Below are positions 21,791 through 33,720 of a stretch of 64,000 nucleotides of DNA, piece by piece. The DNA lies in contig CM062292.1 of assembly GCA_031216915.1 (NCBI GenBank), positions 10,231,920 to 10,295,919 on the forward strand, given 5' to 3'. Made by a program: the position numbers and the translations under genes. The stretch is from Pictodentalium vernedei. Lineage: Eukaryota > Mollusca > Scaphopoda > Dentaliida > Dentaliidae. Under the pieces are notes generated by a model. It was not told the DNA's origin. It saw nothing but the letters and a program-made list of their open reading frames with translations, and did no database searches. Within the stretch, counting starts at the first letter, position 1; each line of letters starts with the position of its first letter.

Positions 21791-24700
21791 CGCGGTCTTT
21801 TTGGTATGGTGTTGGAATTATCTATGGTTCGATCCTGGAAATGTCGCGGACTATTTGTTATAGTGTTAGAAACGTTGACGGTTCGATCCCGAGAGTGTCA
21901 CGGTCTATTTGTTAACGTGTTGGAAAGACCGATGGTTCGATATTTGGAGTTTCGCGGTCCATTTGTTATTGTGTTGGAAAGATCGATGGTTCGATCCCCA
22001 GATTGTCGTCGCCTATTTGGTATTGTGTTGGAAAGGTCCAGTCTTCGATCCCGGGAGTGTCGTGGCCTATTTGTTATGTTGGAAAGGTCGACAGTTCGAT
22101 CCAGGGAGGGGCGTGGCCTATTTGTTATCGTGTTGGAAAGATCAGTGAATCGATCCCTGGAGTGTCGTGACCCATTTGGTACTGTGTTGGAAAGGTCGAG
22201 GCTTCGATCCAGGGAGTGTCGCGGCCTATTTGTTATTGTGTTGGAAATGCCGATCCTGGAAGTGTCTCTCCCTATTTCTTACAGTGTTGGAAAGGTCGAC
22301 GGTTCGATTCTGGGAGTGTCACGGCCTATTTGTCACCATGTTGGAAAGGTCGACAATTTGATCCCGGGGGTAAAGCGGCCTATTTGTTACCGTGTTGGAA
22401 AGGTCGATGGTTGGATCATGGGAGTGTCGCTCCCTTTTTGTTGAAAAAGTCGACGGTTCAATTCTGGGAGAGTCGCGGTCTATTTGGTATTGTGTTGGAA
22501 ATGTCGACGGTTTGATCCTGTGAATGTCGCGGTTTATTTGTTATCAAGTTGGAAAGATCTAGGTTTGATCCCAGGAGTGTCGCGGCCTATTTGACATCGT
22601 GGTGGAAAGGTCGACGGGTCATCCTGGCCTATTTGTTATGCTGGAAAGGTCGACAGTTCAATCCCGATAGTATCGCGACCTATCTGCTATCGTGTTCGAA
22701 GGTCGATGGTTTGATCCTGAGCGTGTCGCTGCCTATTTGTTATCGTGTTGGAAAGGTCGACACTTCGGTCCTGGGAGTATCGCTGCCTATTTGTTATCAT
22801 GTAGGAAAGGTCGACAGTTCGACCTAGGGAGTGTCGGGCCCTATTTGTTATCGTGTTGGAAAGCTTGACGCTTCGATCCTTGGAGTAAACTGACCTATTT
22901 GTTTTCGTGTTGAAATGTCGATGGTTTGATCCTGGGAGTGCCGTGACCTATTTGTTATCGTGTTGGAAAGGTCAACGATTCAATCCAGGGAGTGTCGTGA
23001 TCTATTTGTTATAGTGTTAGAAAGGTCGATGGTTCGATCATGGCAGTATCTCGACCTATTTGTTATCGTGTTGGAAATCCCGGGCCTATTGGTTACGTTG
23101 GACAGGTTGACGCTTCTTTGACCCTGGGAGTATCGCAGCCTATTTGTTATCGTGTTGGAAAGGTCTACAGTTCAATCCTGGGAGTGTCACGGCCTATTTG
23201 TTGTGTTGGTAAGGTCTACAGTTCAATCCTGGGAGTGTCACGGCCTATTTGTTGTGTTGGAAAGGTCTACAGTTCAATCCTGGGAGTGTCACGGCCTATT
23301 TGTTGTGTTGGAAAGGTCTACAGTTCAATCCTGGGAGTGTCACGGCCTATTTGTTGTGTTGGAAAGGTCTACAGTTCAATCCTGGGAGTGTCACGGCCTA
23401 TTTGTTGTGTTGGAAAGGTCTACAGTTCAATCCTGGGAGTGTCACGGCCTATTTGTTATCGTGATGGAAAGGTCTACAGTTCAGTCCTGGGAGTGTCACG
23501 GCCTATTTGTTGTGTTGGAAAGGTCTACAGTTCAGTCCTGGGAGTGTCACGGCCTATTTGTTGTGTTGGAAAGGTCTACAGTTCAATCCTGGGAGTGTCA
23601 CGGCCTATTTGTTGTGTTGGAAAGGTCTACAGTTCAATCCTGGGAGTGTCACGGCCTATGTGTTGTGTTGGAAAGGTCTACAGTTCAATCCTGGGAATGT
23701 CACGGCCTATTTGTTGTGTTGGAAAGGTCTACAGTTCAATCCTGGGAGTGTCACGGCCTATTTGTTGTGTTGGAAAGGTCTACAGTTCAATCCTGGGAGT
23801 GTCACGGCCTATTTGTTGTGTTGGAAAGGTCTACAGTTCAATCCTGGGAGTGTCACGGCCTATTTGTTGTGTTGGAAAGGTCTACAGTTCAATCCTGGGA
23901 GTGTCACGGCCTATTTGTTGTGTTGGAAAGGTCTATAGTTCAATCCTGGGAGTGTCACGGCCTATTTGTTGTGTTGGAAAGGTCTACAGTTCAATCCTGG
24001 GAGTGTCACGGCCTATTTGTTGTGTTGGAAAGGTCTACAGTTCAATCCTGGGAGTGTCACGGCCTATTTGTTGTGTTGGAAAGGTCTACAGTTCAATCCT
24101 GGGAGTGTCACGGCTTATTTGTTGTGTTGGAAAGGTCAACGGTTCAGTCCTGGGAGTGTCACGGCCTATTTGTTGTGTTGGAAAGGTCTACAGTTCAATC
24201 CTGGGAGTGTCAAGGCCTATTTGTTGTGTTGGAAAGGTCTATAGTTCAATCCTGGGAGTGTCACGGCCTATTTGTTGTGTTGGAAAGGTCTACAGTTCAA
24301 TCCTGGGAGTGTCCCGGCCTATTTGTTGTGTTGGAAAGGTCTACAGTTCAATCCTGGGAGTGTCACGGCCTATTTGTTGTGTTGGAAAGGTCTACAGTTC
24401 AATCCTGGGAGTGTCACGGCCTATTTGTTGTGTTGGAAAGGTCTACAGTTCAATCCTGGGAGTGTCAAGGCCTATTTGTTGTGTTGGAAAGGTCTATAGT
24501 TCAATCCTGGGAGTGTCACGGCCTATTTGTTGTGTTGGAAAGGTCTACAGTTCAATCCTGGGAGTGTCACGGCCTATTTGTTGTGTTGGAAAGGTCTACA
24601 GTTCAATCCTGGGAGTGTCACGGCCTATTTGTTGTGTTGGAAAGGTCTACAGTTCAATCCTGGGAGTGTCACGGCCTATTTGTTGTGTTGGAAAGGTCTA

Positions 24701-27700
24701 CAGTTCAATCCTGGGAGTGTCACGGCCTATTTGTTGTGTTGGAAAGGTCTACAGTTCAATCCTGGGAGTGTCACGGCCTATGTGTTGTATTGGAAAGGTC
24801 TACAGTTCAATCCTGGGAGTGTCACGGCCTATTTGTTGTGTTGGAAAGGTCTACAGTTCAATCCTGGGAGTGTCACGGCCTATTTGTTGTGTTGGAAAGG
24901 TCTACAGTTCAATCCTGGGAGTGTCACGGCCTATTTGTTGTGTTGGGAAGGTCTACAGTTCAATCCTGGGAGTGTCACGGCCTATTTGTTGTGTTGGAAA
25001 GGTCTACAGTTCAATCCTGGGAGTGTCACGGCCTATTTGTTGTGTTGGAAAGGCCTACAGTTCAATCCTGGGAGTGTCACGGCCTATTTGTTGTGTTGGA
25101 AAGGTCAACGGTTCAGTCCTGGGAGTGTCACGGCCTATTTGTTGTGTTGGAAAGGTCTACAGTTCAATCCTGGGAGTGTCACGGCCTATTTGTTGTGTTG
25201 GAAAGGTCTATAGTTCAATCCTGGGAGTGTCACGGCCTATTTGTTGTGTTGGAAAGGTCTACAGTTCAATCCTGGGAGTGTCACGGCCTATTTGTTGTGT
25301 TGGAAAGGTCTACAGTTCAATCCTGGGAGTGTCACGGCCTATTTGTTGTGTTGGAAAGGTCTACAGTTCAATCCTGGAAGTGTCACGGCCTATTTGTTGT
25401 GTTGGAAAGGTCTACAGTTCAATCCTGGGAGTGTCACGGCCTATTTGTTGTGTTGGAAAGGTCTACAGTTCAGTCCTGGGAGTGTCACGGCCTATTTGTT
25501 GTGTTGGAAAGGTCCACAGTTCAATCCTGGGAGTGTCAAGGCCTATTTGTTATCGTGTTGGAAAGGTCTACAGTTCAGTCCTGGGAGTGTCACGGCCTAT
25601 TTGTTGTGTTGGAAAGGTCTACAGTTCAGTCCTGGGAGTGTCACGGCCTATTTGTTGTGTTGGAAAGGTCTACAGTTCAGTCCTGGGAGTGTCACGGCCT
25701 ATTTGTTGTGTTGGAAAGGTCTACAGTTCAATCCTGGGAGTGTCACGGCATATTTGTTGTGTTGGAAAGGTCTACAGTTCAATCCTGGGAGTGTCACGGC
25801 CTATTTGTTGTGTTGGAAAGGTCTACAGTTCAATCCTGGGAGTGTCACGGCCTATTTGTTGTGTTGGAAAGGTCTACAGTTCAATCCTGGGAGTGTCACG
25901 GCCTATTTGTTGTGTTGGAAAGGTCTACAGTTCAATCCTGGGAGTGTCACGGCCTATGTGTTGTATTGGAAAGGTCTACAGTTCAATCCTGGGAGTGTCA
26001 CGGCCTATTTGTTGTGTTGGAAAGGTCTACAGTTCAATCCTGGGAGTGTCACGGCCTATTTGTTGTGTTGGAAAGGTCTACAGTTCAATCCTGGGAGAGT
26101 CACGGCCTATTTGTTGTGTTGGGAAGGTCTACAGTTCAATCCTGGGAGTGTCACGGCCTATTTGTTGTGTTGGAAAGGTCTACAGTTCAATCCTGGGAGT
26201 GTCACGGCCTATTTGTTGTGTTGGAAAGGTCTACAGTTCAATCCTGGGAGTGTCACGGCCTATTTGTTGTGTTGGAAAGGTCAACGGTTCAGTCCTGGGA
26301 GTGTCACGGCCTATTTGTTGTGTTGGAAAGGTCTACAGTTCAATCCTGGGAGTGTCACGGCCTATTTGTTGTGTTGGAAAGGTCTATAGTTCAATCCTGG
26401 GAGTGTCACGGCCTATTTGTTGTGTTGGAAAGGTCTACAGTTCAATCCTGGGAGTGTCACGGCCTATTTGTTGTGTTGGAAAGGTCTACAGTTCAATCCT
26501 GGGAGTGTCACGGCCTATTTGTTGTGTTGGAAAGGTCTACAGTTCAATCCTGGAAGTGTCACGGCCTATTTGTTGTGTTGGAAAGGTCTACAGTTCAATC
26601 CTGGGAGTGTCACGGCCTATTTGTTGTGTTGGAAAGGTCTACAGTTCAGTCCTGGGAGTGTCACGGCCTATTTGTTGTGTTGGAAAGGTCCACAGTTCAA
26701 TCCTGGGAGTGTCAAGGCCTATTTGTTATCGTGTTGGAAAGGTCTACAGTTCAGTCCTGGGAGTGTCACGGCCTATTTGTTGTGTTGGAAGGGTCTACAG
26801 TTCAGTCCTGGGAGTGTCACGGCCTATTTGTTGTGTTGGAAAGGTCTACAGTTCAGTCCTGGGAGTGTCACGGCCTATTTGTTGTGTTGGAAAGGTCTAC
26901 AGTTCAATCCTGGGAGTGTCACGGCATATTTGTTGTGTTGGAAAGGTCTACAGTTCAGTCCTGGGAGTGTCACGGCCTATTTGTTGTGTTGGAAAGGTCT
27001 ACCGTTCAGTCCTGGGAGTGTCACGGCCTATTTGTTGTGTTGGAAAGGTCTACAGTTCAATCCTGGGAGTGTCACGGCCTATTTGTTGTGTTGGAAAGGT
27101 CTACAGTTCAGTCCTGGGAGTGTCACGGCCTATTTGTTGTGTTGGAAAGGTCTACAGTTCAATCCTGGGAGTGTCACGGCCTATGTGTTGTGTTGGAAAG
27201 GTCTACAGTTCAATCCTGGGAGTGTCACGGCCGGCCTATTTGTTGTGTTGGAAAGGTCTACAGTTCAATCCTGGGAGTGTCACGGCCTATTTGTTGTGTT
27301 GGAAAGGTCTACAGTTCAATCCTGGGAGTGTCACGGCCTATTTGTTGTGTTGGAAAGGTCCACAGTTCAATCCTGGGAGTGTCACGGCCTATTTGTTATC
27401 GTGTTGGAAAGGTCTACAGTTCAGTCCTGGGAGTGTCACGGCCTATTTGTTGTGTTGAAAAGGTCTACAGTTCAATCCTGGGAGTGTCACGGCCTATTTG
27501 TTGTGTTGGAAAGGTCTACAGTTCAATCCTGGGAGTGTCACGGCCTATTTGTTGTGTTGGAAAGGTCTACAGTTCAGTCCTGGGAGTGTCACGGCCTATT
27601 TGTTGTGTTGGAAAGGTCTACAGTTCAATCCTGGGAGTGTCACGGCCTATTTGTTATCGTGTTGGAAAGGTCTACAGTTCAGTCCTGGGAGTGTCGCGGC

Positions 27701-29274
27701 CTATTTGTTGTGTTGGAAAGGTCTACAGTTCAATCCTGGGAGTGTCACGGCCTATTTGTTGTGTTGGAAAGGTCTACAGTTCAATCCTGGGAGTGTCGCG
27801 GCCTATTTGTTGTGTTGGAAAGGTCTACAGTTCAATCCTGGGAGTGTCACGGCCTATTTGTTGTGTTGGAAAGGTCTACAGTTCAATCCTGGGAGTGTCA
27901 CGGCCTATTTGTTGTGTTGGAAAGGTCTACAGTTCAATCCTGGGAGTGTCACGGCCTATTTGTTATCGTGTTGGAAAGGTCTACAGTTCAATCCTGGGAG
28001 TGTCACGGCCTATTTGTTGTGTTGGAAAGGTCTACAGTTCAATCCTGGGAGTGTCACGGCCTATTTGTTGTGTTGGAAAGGTCTATAGTTCAATCCTGGG
28101 AGTGTCACGGCCTATTTGTTGTGTTGGAAAGGTCTACAGTTCAATCCTGGGAGTGTCACGGCCTATTTGTTGTGTTGGAAAGGTCTACAGTTCAATCCTG
28201 GGAGTGTCACGGCCTATTTGTTGTGTTGGAAAGGTCTACAGTTCAGTCCTGGGAGTGTCACGGCCTGTTTGTTGTGTTGGAAAGGTCTACAGTTCAATCC
28301 TGGGAGTGTCACGGCCTATTTGTTATCGTGTTGGAAAGGTCTACAGTTCAATCCTGGGAGTGTCACGGCCTATTTGTTGTGTTGGAAAGGTCTACAGTTC
28401 AATCCTGGGAGTGTCACGGCCTATTTGTTGTGTTGGAAAGGTCTATAGTTCAATCCTGGGAGTGTCACGGCCTATTTGTTGTGTTGGAAAGGTCTACAGT
28501 TCAATCCTGGGAGTGTCACGGCCTATTTGTTGTGTTGGAAAGGTCTACAGTTCAATCCTGGGAGTGTCACGGCCTATTTGTTGTGTTGGAAAGGTCTACA
28601 GTTCAGTCCTGGGAGTGTCACGGCCTGTTTGTTGTGTTGGAAAGGTCTACAGTTCAATCCTGGGAGTGTCACGGCCTATTTGTTATCGTGTTGGAAAGGT
28701 CTACAGTTCAGTCCTGGGAGTGTCACGGCCTATTTGTTATCGTGTTGGAAAGGTCTACAGTTCAATCCTGGGAGTTTCACGGCCTATTTGTTGTGTTGGA
28801 AAGGTCTACAGTTCAATCCTGGGAGTGTCACGGCCTATTTGTTGTGTTGGAAAGGTCTACAGTTCAATCCTAGGAGTGTCACGGCCTATTTGTTGTGTTG
28901 GAAAGGTCTACAGTTCAATCCTGGGAGTGTCACGGCCTATTTGTTGTGTTGGAAAGGTCAACGCTTCAATCCTGGGAGTGTCACGGCCTATTTGTTGTGT
29001 TGGAAAGGTCTACAGTTCAATCCTGGGAGTGTCACGGCCTATTTGTTGTGTTGGAAAGGTCTACAGTTCAATCCTGGGAGTGTCACGGCCTATTTGTTGT
29101 GTTGGAAAGGTCTACAGTTCAATCCTGGGAGTGTCACGGCCTATTTGTTGTGTTGGAAAGGTCTACAGTTCAATCCTGGGAGTGTCACGGCCTATTTGTT
29201 GTGTTGGAAAGGTCTACAGTTCAATCCTGGGAGTGTCACGGCCTATTTGTTATGTAGGAAAGGTCGATATTCGA

Positions 29275-29505
29275 TCCTTACCTGCTTCATCTGAATTTTG
29301 TCCTCAAGCATGACACTTAATTCCTGTTGCCCTCGTGAGATCACTGTGTCGCTGTGTCCTGTGACAAAGAATAGGTCATCGGTATATTTTCCCTCCACGA
29401 AAAATGCTAACGCAGCTAGATCGACGTGCACAGAAGACTGTCCCGAAACGGAGATTTCTGTGTATAACAATGTTTCTGGGCACGATCGCTTGAAACAAAC
29501 AGATG
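29275..29505. repeat. Non-repeat sequence embedded in the array, copy 1 of a duplication
   Basis: 'ttcatctgaattttgtcctc' through 'gctaacgcagctagatcg', 'gaaacggagatttctgtg' and 'ttgaaacaaacagatgg'. The same sequence recurs at about 30012-30400, where it contains a TTAA MITE. The two copies keep a similar reading frame around 'acagaaga(c/a)', so an exon remnant is possible, but no splice or start evidence supports calling a gene. Confidence 0.5.
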
Positions 29506-30011
29506 GCCTATTTGTTATCGTGTTGGAAATATAGACGGTTCGATGTAGGGAGTGTCGGGGCCCATTTGTGACCGTGTTGGAAAGGTTGACGCTTCGATCC
29601 TAGGAGTATCGCAGCCTATTTGTTATCATGTTGGAAAGGTCGATGGTTCAATCCCGGCCTATTTGTTATCGTGTTGGAATTAGGTTCGATGGTTCTATCC
29701 TGGGAGTGTCGCGGCCTATTTGTTATCCTGTAGGAAAGGTAGACAGTTCGATTCTAGAAGTTTTGGGGGCCTAATTGGTCGATGGTTCGATCCCGGCCTA
29801 TTTCTTATAGTGTTGGAAAGGTCGATGGTTCGATCCCGGCCTATTTGTTATAGTGTTGGAAAGGTCGATGGTTCGATCCCGGCCTATTTGTTATAGTGTT
29901 GGAAAGGTCGATGGTTCGATCCTGGCCTATTTGTTATAGTGTTGGAAAGGTCGACGGTTCGATCCTGGGAGTGTCGCGAATTATTTGTTATCATGTAGGA
30001 AAGGTCGATGT

Positions 30012-30570
30012 TCATCTGAGTTTTGTTCTTAACCCTTTACACAACGTAACGGCCAAAATCGGCCAGCGCTATTCTCAAAAATCGCCAATTAATTTTCATT
30101 ATTTTTTCATTTTTTTGTCTCAAAAACATAGGTTATGACCCCTCGTTGGAACGAGCTCGTCGAGCTCGTTCCAACGAGGGGTCATAACCTATGTTTTTGA
30201 GACAAAAAATGAAAAAAATTAGTTATTCAAGAATTTTTTTTGCAAGTGTCGTCTGCTTTTCATGTTAGGTAAAGGGTTAAGCATGGCACTTAAAAATACT
30301 AACGCAGCTGGATTCACATGTTGACACAGAAGACGGTCCCGAAACTGGAGATTTCTGCGTGTAACCATATTTCTGAGCAAGATCAATTGAAACAAACAGA
30401 TGTCATTGGATTGGAAAAGTTGCACGATGGAGTAAGAATAAAAAAATCAGTTCCCCTCTCAGATACTGCAGAATCTGATGAGCTTGTGAAATTAGAAGAT
30501 TGCCTCTCGCAGTGTATTTCTGGGTTAGCTCAGAAATCCCAAACTACCTCCATATCATATCATTGAACAG
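30012..30570. repeat. Non-repeat sequence, copy 2 of the duplication, extending into an ORF-like tail
   Basis: Matches 29283-29503 but lacks about 85 bp of it and carries the family A MITE. It continues past the end of copy 1 to an open stretch ending at about 30566 with acidic composition ('SDELVKLEDCLSQ'). It could be a relic of a host exon captured by array amplification. No function is recognised. Confidence 0.35.
30030..30280. mobile_element. TTAA-bounded palindromic MITE, family A (copy 3)
   Basis: TTAA-CCCTTTACACAACG and ATGTTAGGTAAAGGG-TTAA. The core is an extended perfect palindrome ('ttatgacccctcgttggaac', 'gagctcgtcgagctc'), with arms through 'tctcaaaaacataggt'. This copy, like 50485, 52609 and 62271, has 'ggccaaaatcggccagcgct' near the left end, a subfamily different from 5769 and 15884. 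The duplicated flank at 29286-29310 shows the locus without the element. Confidence 0.85.
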
Positions 30571-30724
30571 AATGTTGAATCTAATTGCAACAACAGGCCA
30601 CGTCAATTACTGGCAGTCGATTGTACCACCAAATGATGCTTGAGTTGCTTGAAAATGCTACCAAAATTTAAACAACAACCTTCTCATGAGTCAGTGGATA
30701 CATCGAATTGACATTTGGTACTGA

Positions 30725-30961
30725 GCTTTGCACAGTGGCACTGTGTGCTAAAGTGTACTGCACGTCGATGGAGATTGGAGCACCTGTCTTCAACCAATGC
30801 TACACCCTGCTTGTGTGTAGTTAGTACACTTGGGAATCTGATACTTGTTCGCCGTTGCTCGGTGGTTCTTTTCGGGTACTCCGGCTTCCTCCACCCATAA
30901 AACTGTTCGACACGAGGTAACCATGGCTGTCGAAAGTGTCGTTAAACTCCAATAAATAAAT
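30725..30961 (+). mobile_element. 5'-truncated SINE, 'gacac' tail subtype
   Basis: 'gtgtactgcacgtcgatgga', 'tcggtggttcttttcgggta', 'ccggcttcctccacccataa', 'ctgttcgacacgaggtaacc', 'gtgtcgttaaactccaataa'. The head is missing and the tail is the second subtype. Confidence 0.7.
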
Positions 30962-31205
30962 AGTACCGAACTTCCTTTTGAAGTGTAGAATCAAATTTGT
31001 TCAAACGAAGTTCGTGGAGCCTTATTTGCCTTTGTAATGGGTGATGGAAGGGGCAATATTTTTGATCTCGTCCAAATTTCTATTTTCTGAACCAATGAGC
31101 CGATTTGAATCAAATTTGGAATGTAGTATTATTGAGTCATAAGTACTTGATTCATGCAAAAGAAAAAAAAACATATCCCCGTGGGAACCCCAGGAGTTAA
31201 AAAGA
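30962..31205. repeat. Fragment of element F
   Basis: 'gtgtagaatcaaatttgttc', 'gaacgaagttcgtggagcc'-like text, 'gccgatttgaatcaaatttg', 'cataagtacttgattcatgc' and 'ccccgtgggaaccccaggag' parallel element F at about 9897-10105 and 10980-11080. Confidence 0.6.
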
Positions 31206-31424
31206 CCAATAAGAGTGGAATGAAGGACGCAATCTCCTTGTTTGTAACTGGTAATTATCTCCATCCGTGTTTTTCTACCAAGATTGCTGATCTGAAAAAT
31301 TATCCGTCAAACTCTTATTGTCCCACCTCGCTCTGTATCCACGACACTTAGTATTGAACCCACACACAGAGAAAAATACCAGATGAACCAAGGATTATCT
31401 AAACATTTAACTAGCAATTTTATT

Positions 31425-31427
31425 TAT

Positions 31428-31509
<82 letters not shown>

Positions 31510-31850
31510 CTCTGGCTATCCGCTGATTTGCGCGGTTCTCATATGAGAAGGTCTTCATTATCCCTGGACTCCGCAATTGTTCCTCCCTGACCCTTCTTTC
31601 CTCCCAGCACACAGAAACGAACTGTTAAATGCTAGCTATCCTGTATTTCTATTTTCCCAATTTCATCTATCAGCATACGAACTCTCTGGTTTGTATTACC
31701 CATGCACTAACCACGTTTCCTCCGTTCCCTCATCCCATTTCCTCATTATCCTCCCAGTGAATGGTGTTCTGTCATTTTTGTGACACTCTTCAGAGAAAGT
31801 GTTCCAGGGTCTCAATTAATCTCAAATTACACATTTGCCCACACATCCCT
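31425..31850 (-). pseudogene. Second, decayed LINE 3' end with (TAA)n tail
   Basis: A long (TAA)n run (31427-31506) is followed by 'ccgctgatttgcgcggttct', 'tcctccctgacccttc', 'cattatcctcccagtgaatg' and 'gaaagtgttccagggtctc'. These match 6725-7025 in order and strand. The frame is broken by several indels. The tail is the 3' end, so the element lies on the minus strand, and the 5' part is missing. Confidence 0.75.
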
Positions 31851-31860
31851 TATGTATGTG

Positions 31861-31980
31861 GGGACGTGACAACCGTTACTTATTCTCAGTTCCTTATTCG
31901 ACATTCGTTATCAACCGATAAATCGGTTGATGACGAATGTGGAATAAGAAACTGGGAATAAGTAACGGTTGTCATGTCAG
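31861..31980. mobile_element. Palindromic fold-back element
   Basis: 'gacaaccgttacttattctc', 'attcgacattcgttatcaac', 'cgataaatcg' and mirror. The arms are about 53 bp. The right arm alone recurs at 48365-48442 ('cgattgataacgaatgttg', 'ggaataagtaacggttgtca'), so this is a dispersed family. Confidence 0.7.
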
Positions 31981-32014
31981 TTATATTTGTAAAATTATAT
32001 TATCAATGATCCTC

Positions 32015-32364
32015 TTGTTGAGTCACTTGGGGGTGCGGTGGCTCAGTAGGTAGAGGTGAGGCTGCAAGCCGAGAGGTCCTCGGTTCGAATCCCACCTGCG
32101 GCAACTGCGTTGTATCCTTGGGCAAAACACTTCACCCCCATTGCCCACGCGGGGGCACGGTGACGTTGTGTACTAAGTCGTAGTGCACGTCGATGGTGCA
32201 CTGTCTTTTGGGGAGCTGACAGTTGCTCGCCGTGGCTCGGTGGTTCTCTCCGGGTACTCCGGCTTCCTCCACCCGTAAAACTGTCGAGGTCATGGTTAGC
32301 CATTGTGCAGAAATATGTGACATTAAACACCAGTAAACAAATAAATAAATTGTTGAATCACTTG
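32015..32364 (+). mobile_element. tRNA-headed SINE with 15-bp target-site duplication
   Basis: The insert (32030-32349) has the head 'gcggtggctcagtaggtaga', B-box 'ggttcgaatcccacctgcgg', body 'tatccttgggcaaaacac' and tail 'gccattgtgcagaaatatg', 'cagtaaacaaataaata'. The flanks are TTGTTGAGTCACTTG and TTGTTGAATCACTTG, a duplication with one mismatch. Confidence 0.88.
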
Positions 32365-32634
32365 TTTTGTTATTTGTGCTGTCTTCTCACGGTCTCATTA
32401 CTTTACCTTTCGGCAAAAAATACCCCTAGTTGAAGGAGTTAAAAGCGCGTGAGTAGCGGAAACACCTCGGAATAATCCGATAATAATAGAGAGCGGAAAC
32501 ACAAAACATACGAAACACTGAATCAACCAAAGCAGTAACAGCTTTAACCAAGAACAAAAACCCAAAATCATGTACCATTTGGTAAAAAGAAACATATGTG
32601 ATATATCGATTATATACCGGTGTGGAGGTCATGA

Positions 32635-32700
32635 TTAGCCATTGTGTAGCTGTATTGGACCTTAAACAACAATAAATTAAAATAAGTATGTGACATACAT
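32635..32700 (+). mobile_element. SINE 3' tail fragment
   Basis: 'catgattagccattgtgtag', 'accttaaacaacaataaatt': only the common 3' tail is present. Confidence 0.5.
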
Positions 32701-32878
32701 ACCATACTTTATGCAAAGCACTGCTAATCCAAATCACAAGGATTATTTCTTCGTAAATGGCTTATAAATCGATATTGTGGCCAAGCTTCCAATTTTTCGA
32801 GAACCCTTGATCATTAACTGGCCAAACACCCTGACCATGTGTATTATCTGACTTAAAAGACTTATTTAACAATAAATC

Positions 32879-33220
32879 GGGAGCGCGGTGGCTCAGTAGT
32901 AGACTGTCCGACTTATATGTTAGAGGTCCCCGTCCGGGACGACCTGCGTTGTGTCCTTGGGCAAGGCACTTTATCTCGGTTGCCCACATGGGGCCACGAT
33001 GACGCCGTGTACTCCGGCGTACTGCACGTCGATGGTGCACATGTCTTCATCCGCTGTAACCCTGCTCGAGCGGAGCTTGAACAGAGTTAGAATGTTGAGG
33101 AGCTGACAGTTGCTCATCGATGCTCGGTGGTTCTCTCCGGGTACTCTGGCTTCCTCCACCCGTAAAACTGTCACGATCACGATTAGCCATTGTGCATAAG
33201 TATGTGACCTTAAACACCAA

Positions 33221-33264
<44 letters not shown>

Positions 33265-33270
33265 AATAAA
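32879..33270 (+). mobile_element. tRNA-headed SINE with long (AAAT)n tail
   Basis: The head 'gggagcgcggtggctcagta' is followed by a diverged B-box region ('gaggtccccgtccgggacg'), body 'tgtccttgggcaaggcac', 'tcgatggtgcacatgtcttc' and tail 'accttaaacaccaataaata' expanded to about 60 bp. The head subtype resembles that of the copy at 50723. Confidence 0.82.
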
Positions 33271-33284
33271 TTCAGCGCTCTAAT

Positions 33285-33335
33285 GCAAAAAAAAAAAAAA
33301 AAAAATGCGGGGGGGGGGGGGGGGGGGGGGATTTG
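33285..33335. repeat. Poly(A) followed by poly(G) run
   Basis: About 20 A then about 22 G, interrupted by 'tgcg'. One of more than fifteen long C/G homopolymers in the window, prone to sequencing length error. Confidence 0.8.
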
Positions 33336-33562
33336 CAAGACAAGGTTGAATGTTTTTTACATCACCATTTTAATATCCACCGACCCAAATTTTCATTTTT
33401 TTCCATCCAGGTTTAGACGTAGATAGATAGATAGGCAGTTTATTGTAAGCGAAAACAATGCAGGTTGCATGTTACACAACTAACAGTACAGAACATTAAT
33501 GTTAAGTCTTAAAGATAATGAATTAATAATTGGTTATTTACATGTTATGTGGAGGGTTTATA

Positions 33563-33720
33563 CAATGTATCGGGTGGAGGAAGCCGGAGTACCCGGAGAG
33601 AACCACAGAGCAACTGCCACACTCCCAAACGAACTAACTCCACACAAGCAGGGTTAGCATTGATTGAAGACAAGTACACAGCGCCCCCGTGCCCCCATGT
33701 GGGTAATCGTGATTATTACC
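33563..33720 (-). mobile_element. SINE body fragment
   Basis: 'gggtggaggaagccggagta', 'cccggagagaaccacagagc', 'gaagacaagtacacagcgcc', 'cgtgcccccatgtggg'. Head and tail are absent. Confidence 0.6.

Larger units (their letters stand above)
20665..30010. repeat. 51/54-bp minisatellite, diverged edges and homogenised core (23.15-29.26 kb)
   Basis: The core unit (51 bp) is 'gtgttggaaaggtctacag', 'ttcaatcctgggagtgtc', 'acggcctatttgtt'. A 54-bp variant adds 'atc' in 'tgttatcgtg'. The edges (20.67-23.1 and 29.5-30.0 kb) are older and mostly of the 54-bp type with 'cgacggttcgatcc'. Large blocks are duplicated: the same rare variants recur 1176 bp apart (about 24781/25957, 25106/26282, 25512/26688), and a 360-bp block repeats at about 28080/28440. 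Since 51 and 54 are multiples of 3 the array is open in more than one frame at once, including a 2053-codon frame at 23152-29313. I treat these as non-genic. Confidence 0.93.

Noticed and set aside
23040-29313. Very long open frames (1472 and 2053 codons) as a giant repeat protein
   Set aside because: Two overlapping frames are open at once because the array period is 51 or 54 bp. No domain, signal peptide, promoter or polyA context is visible, and unit variation does not look codon-structured.
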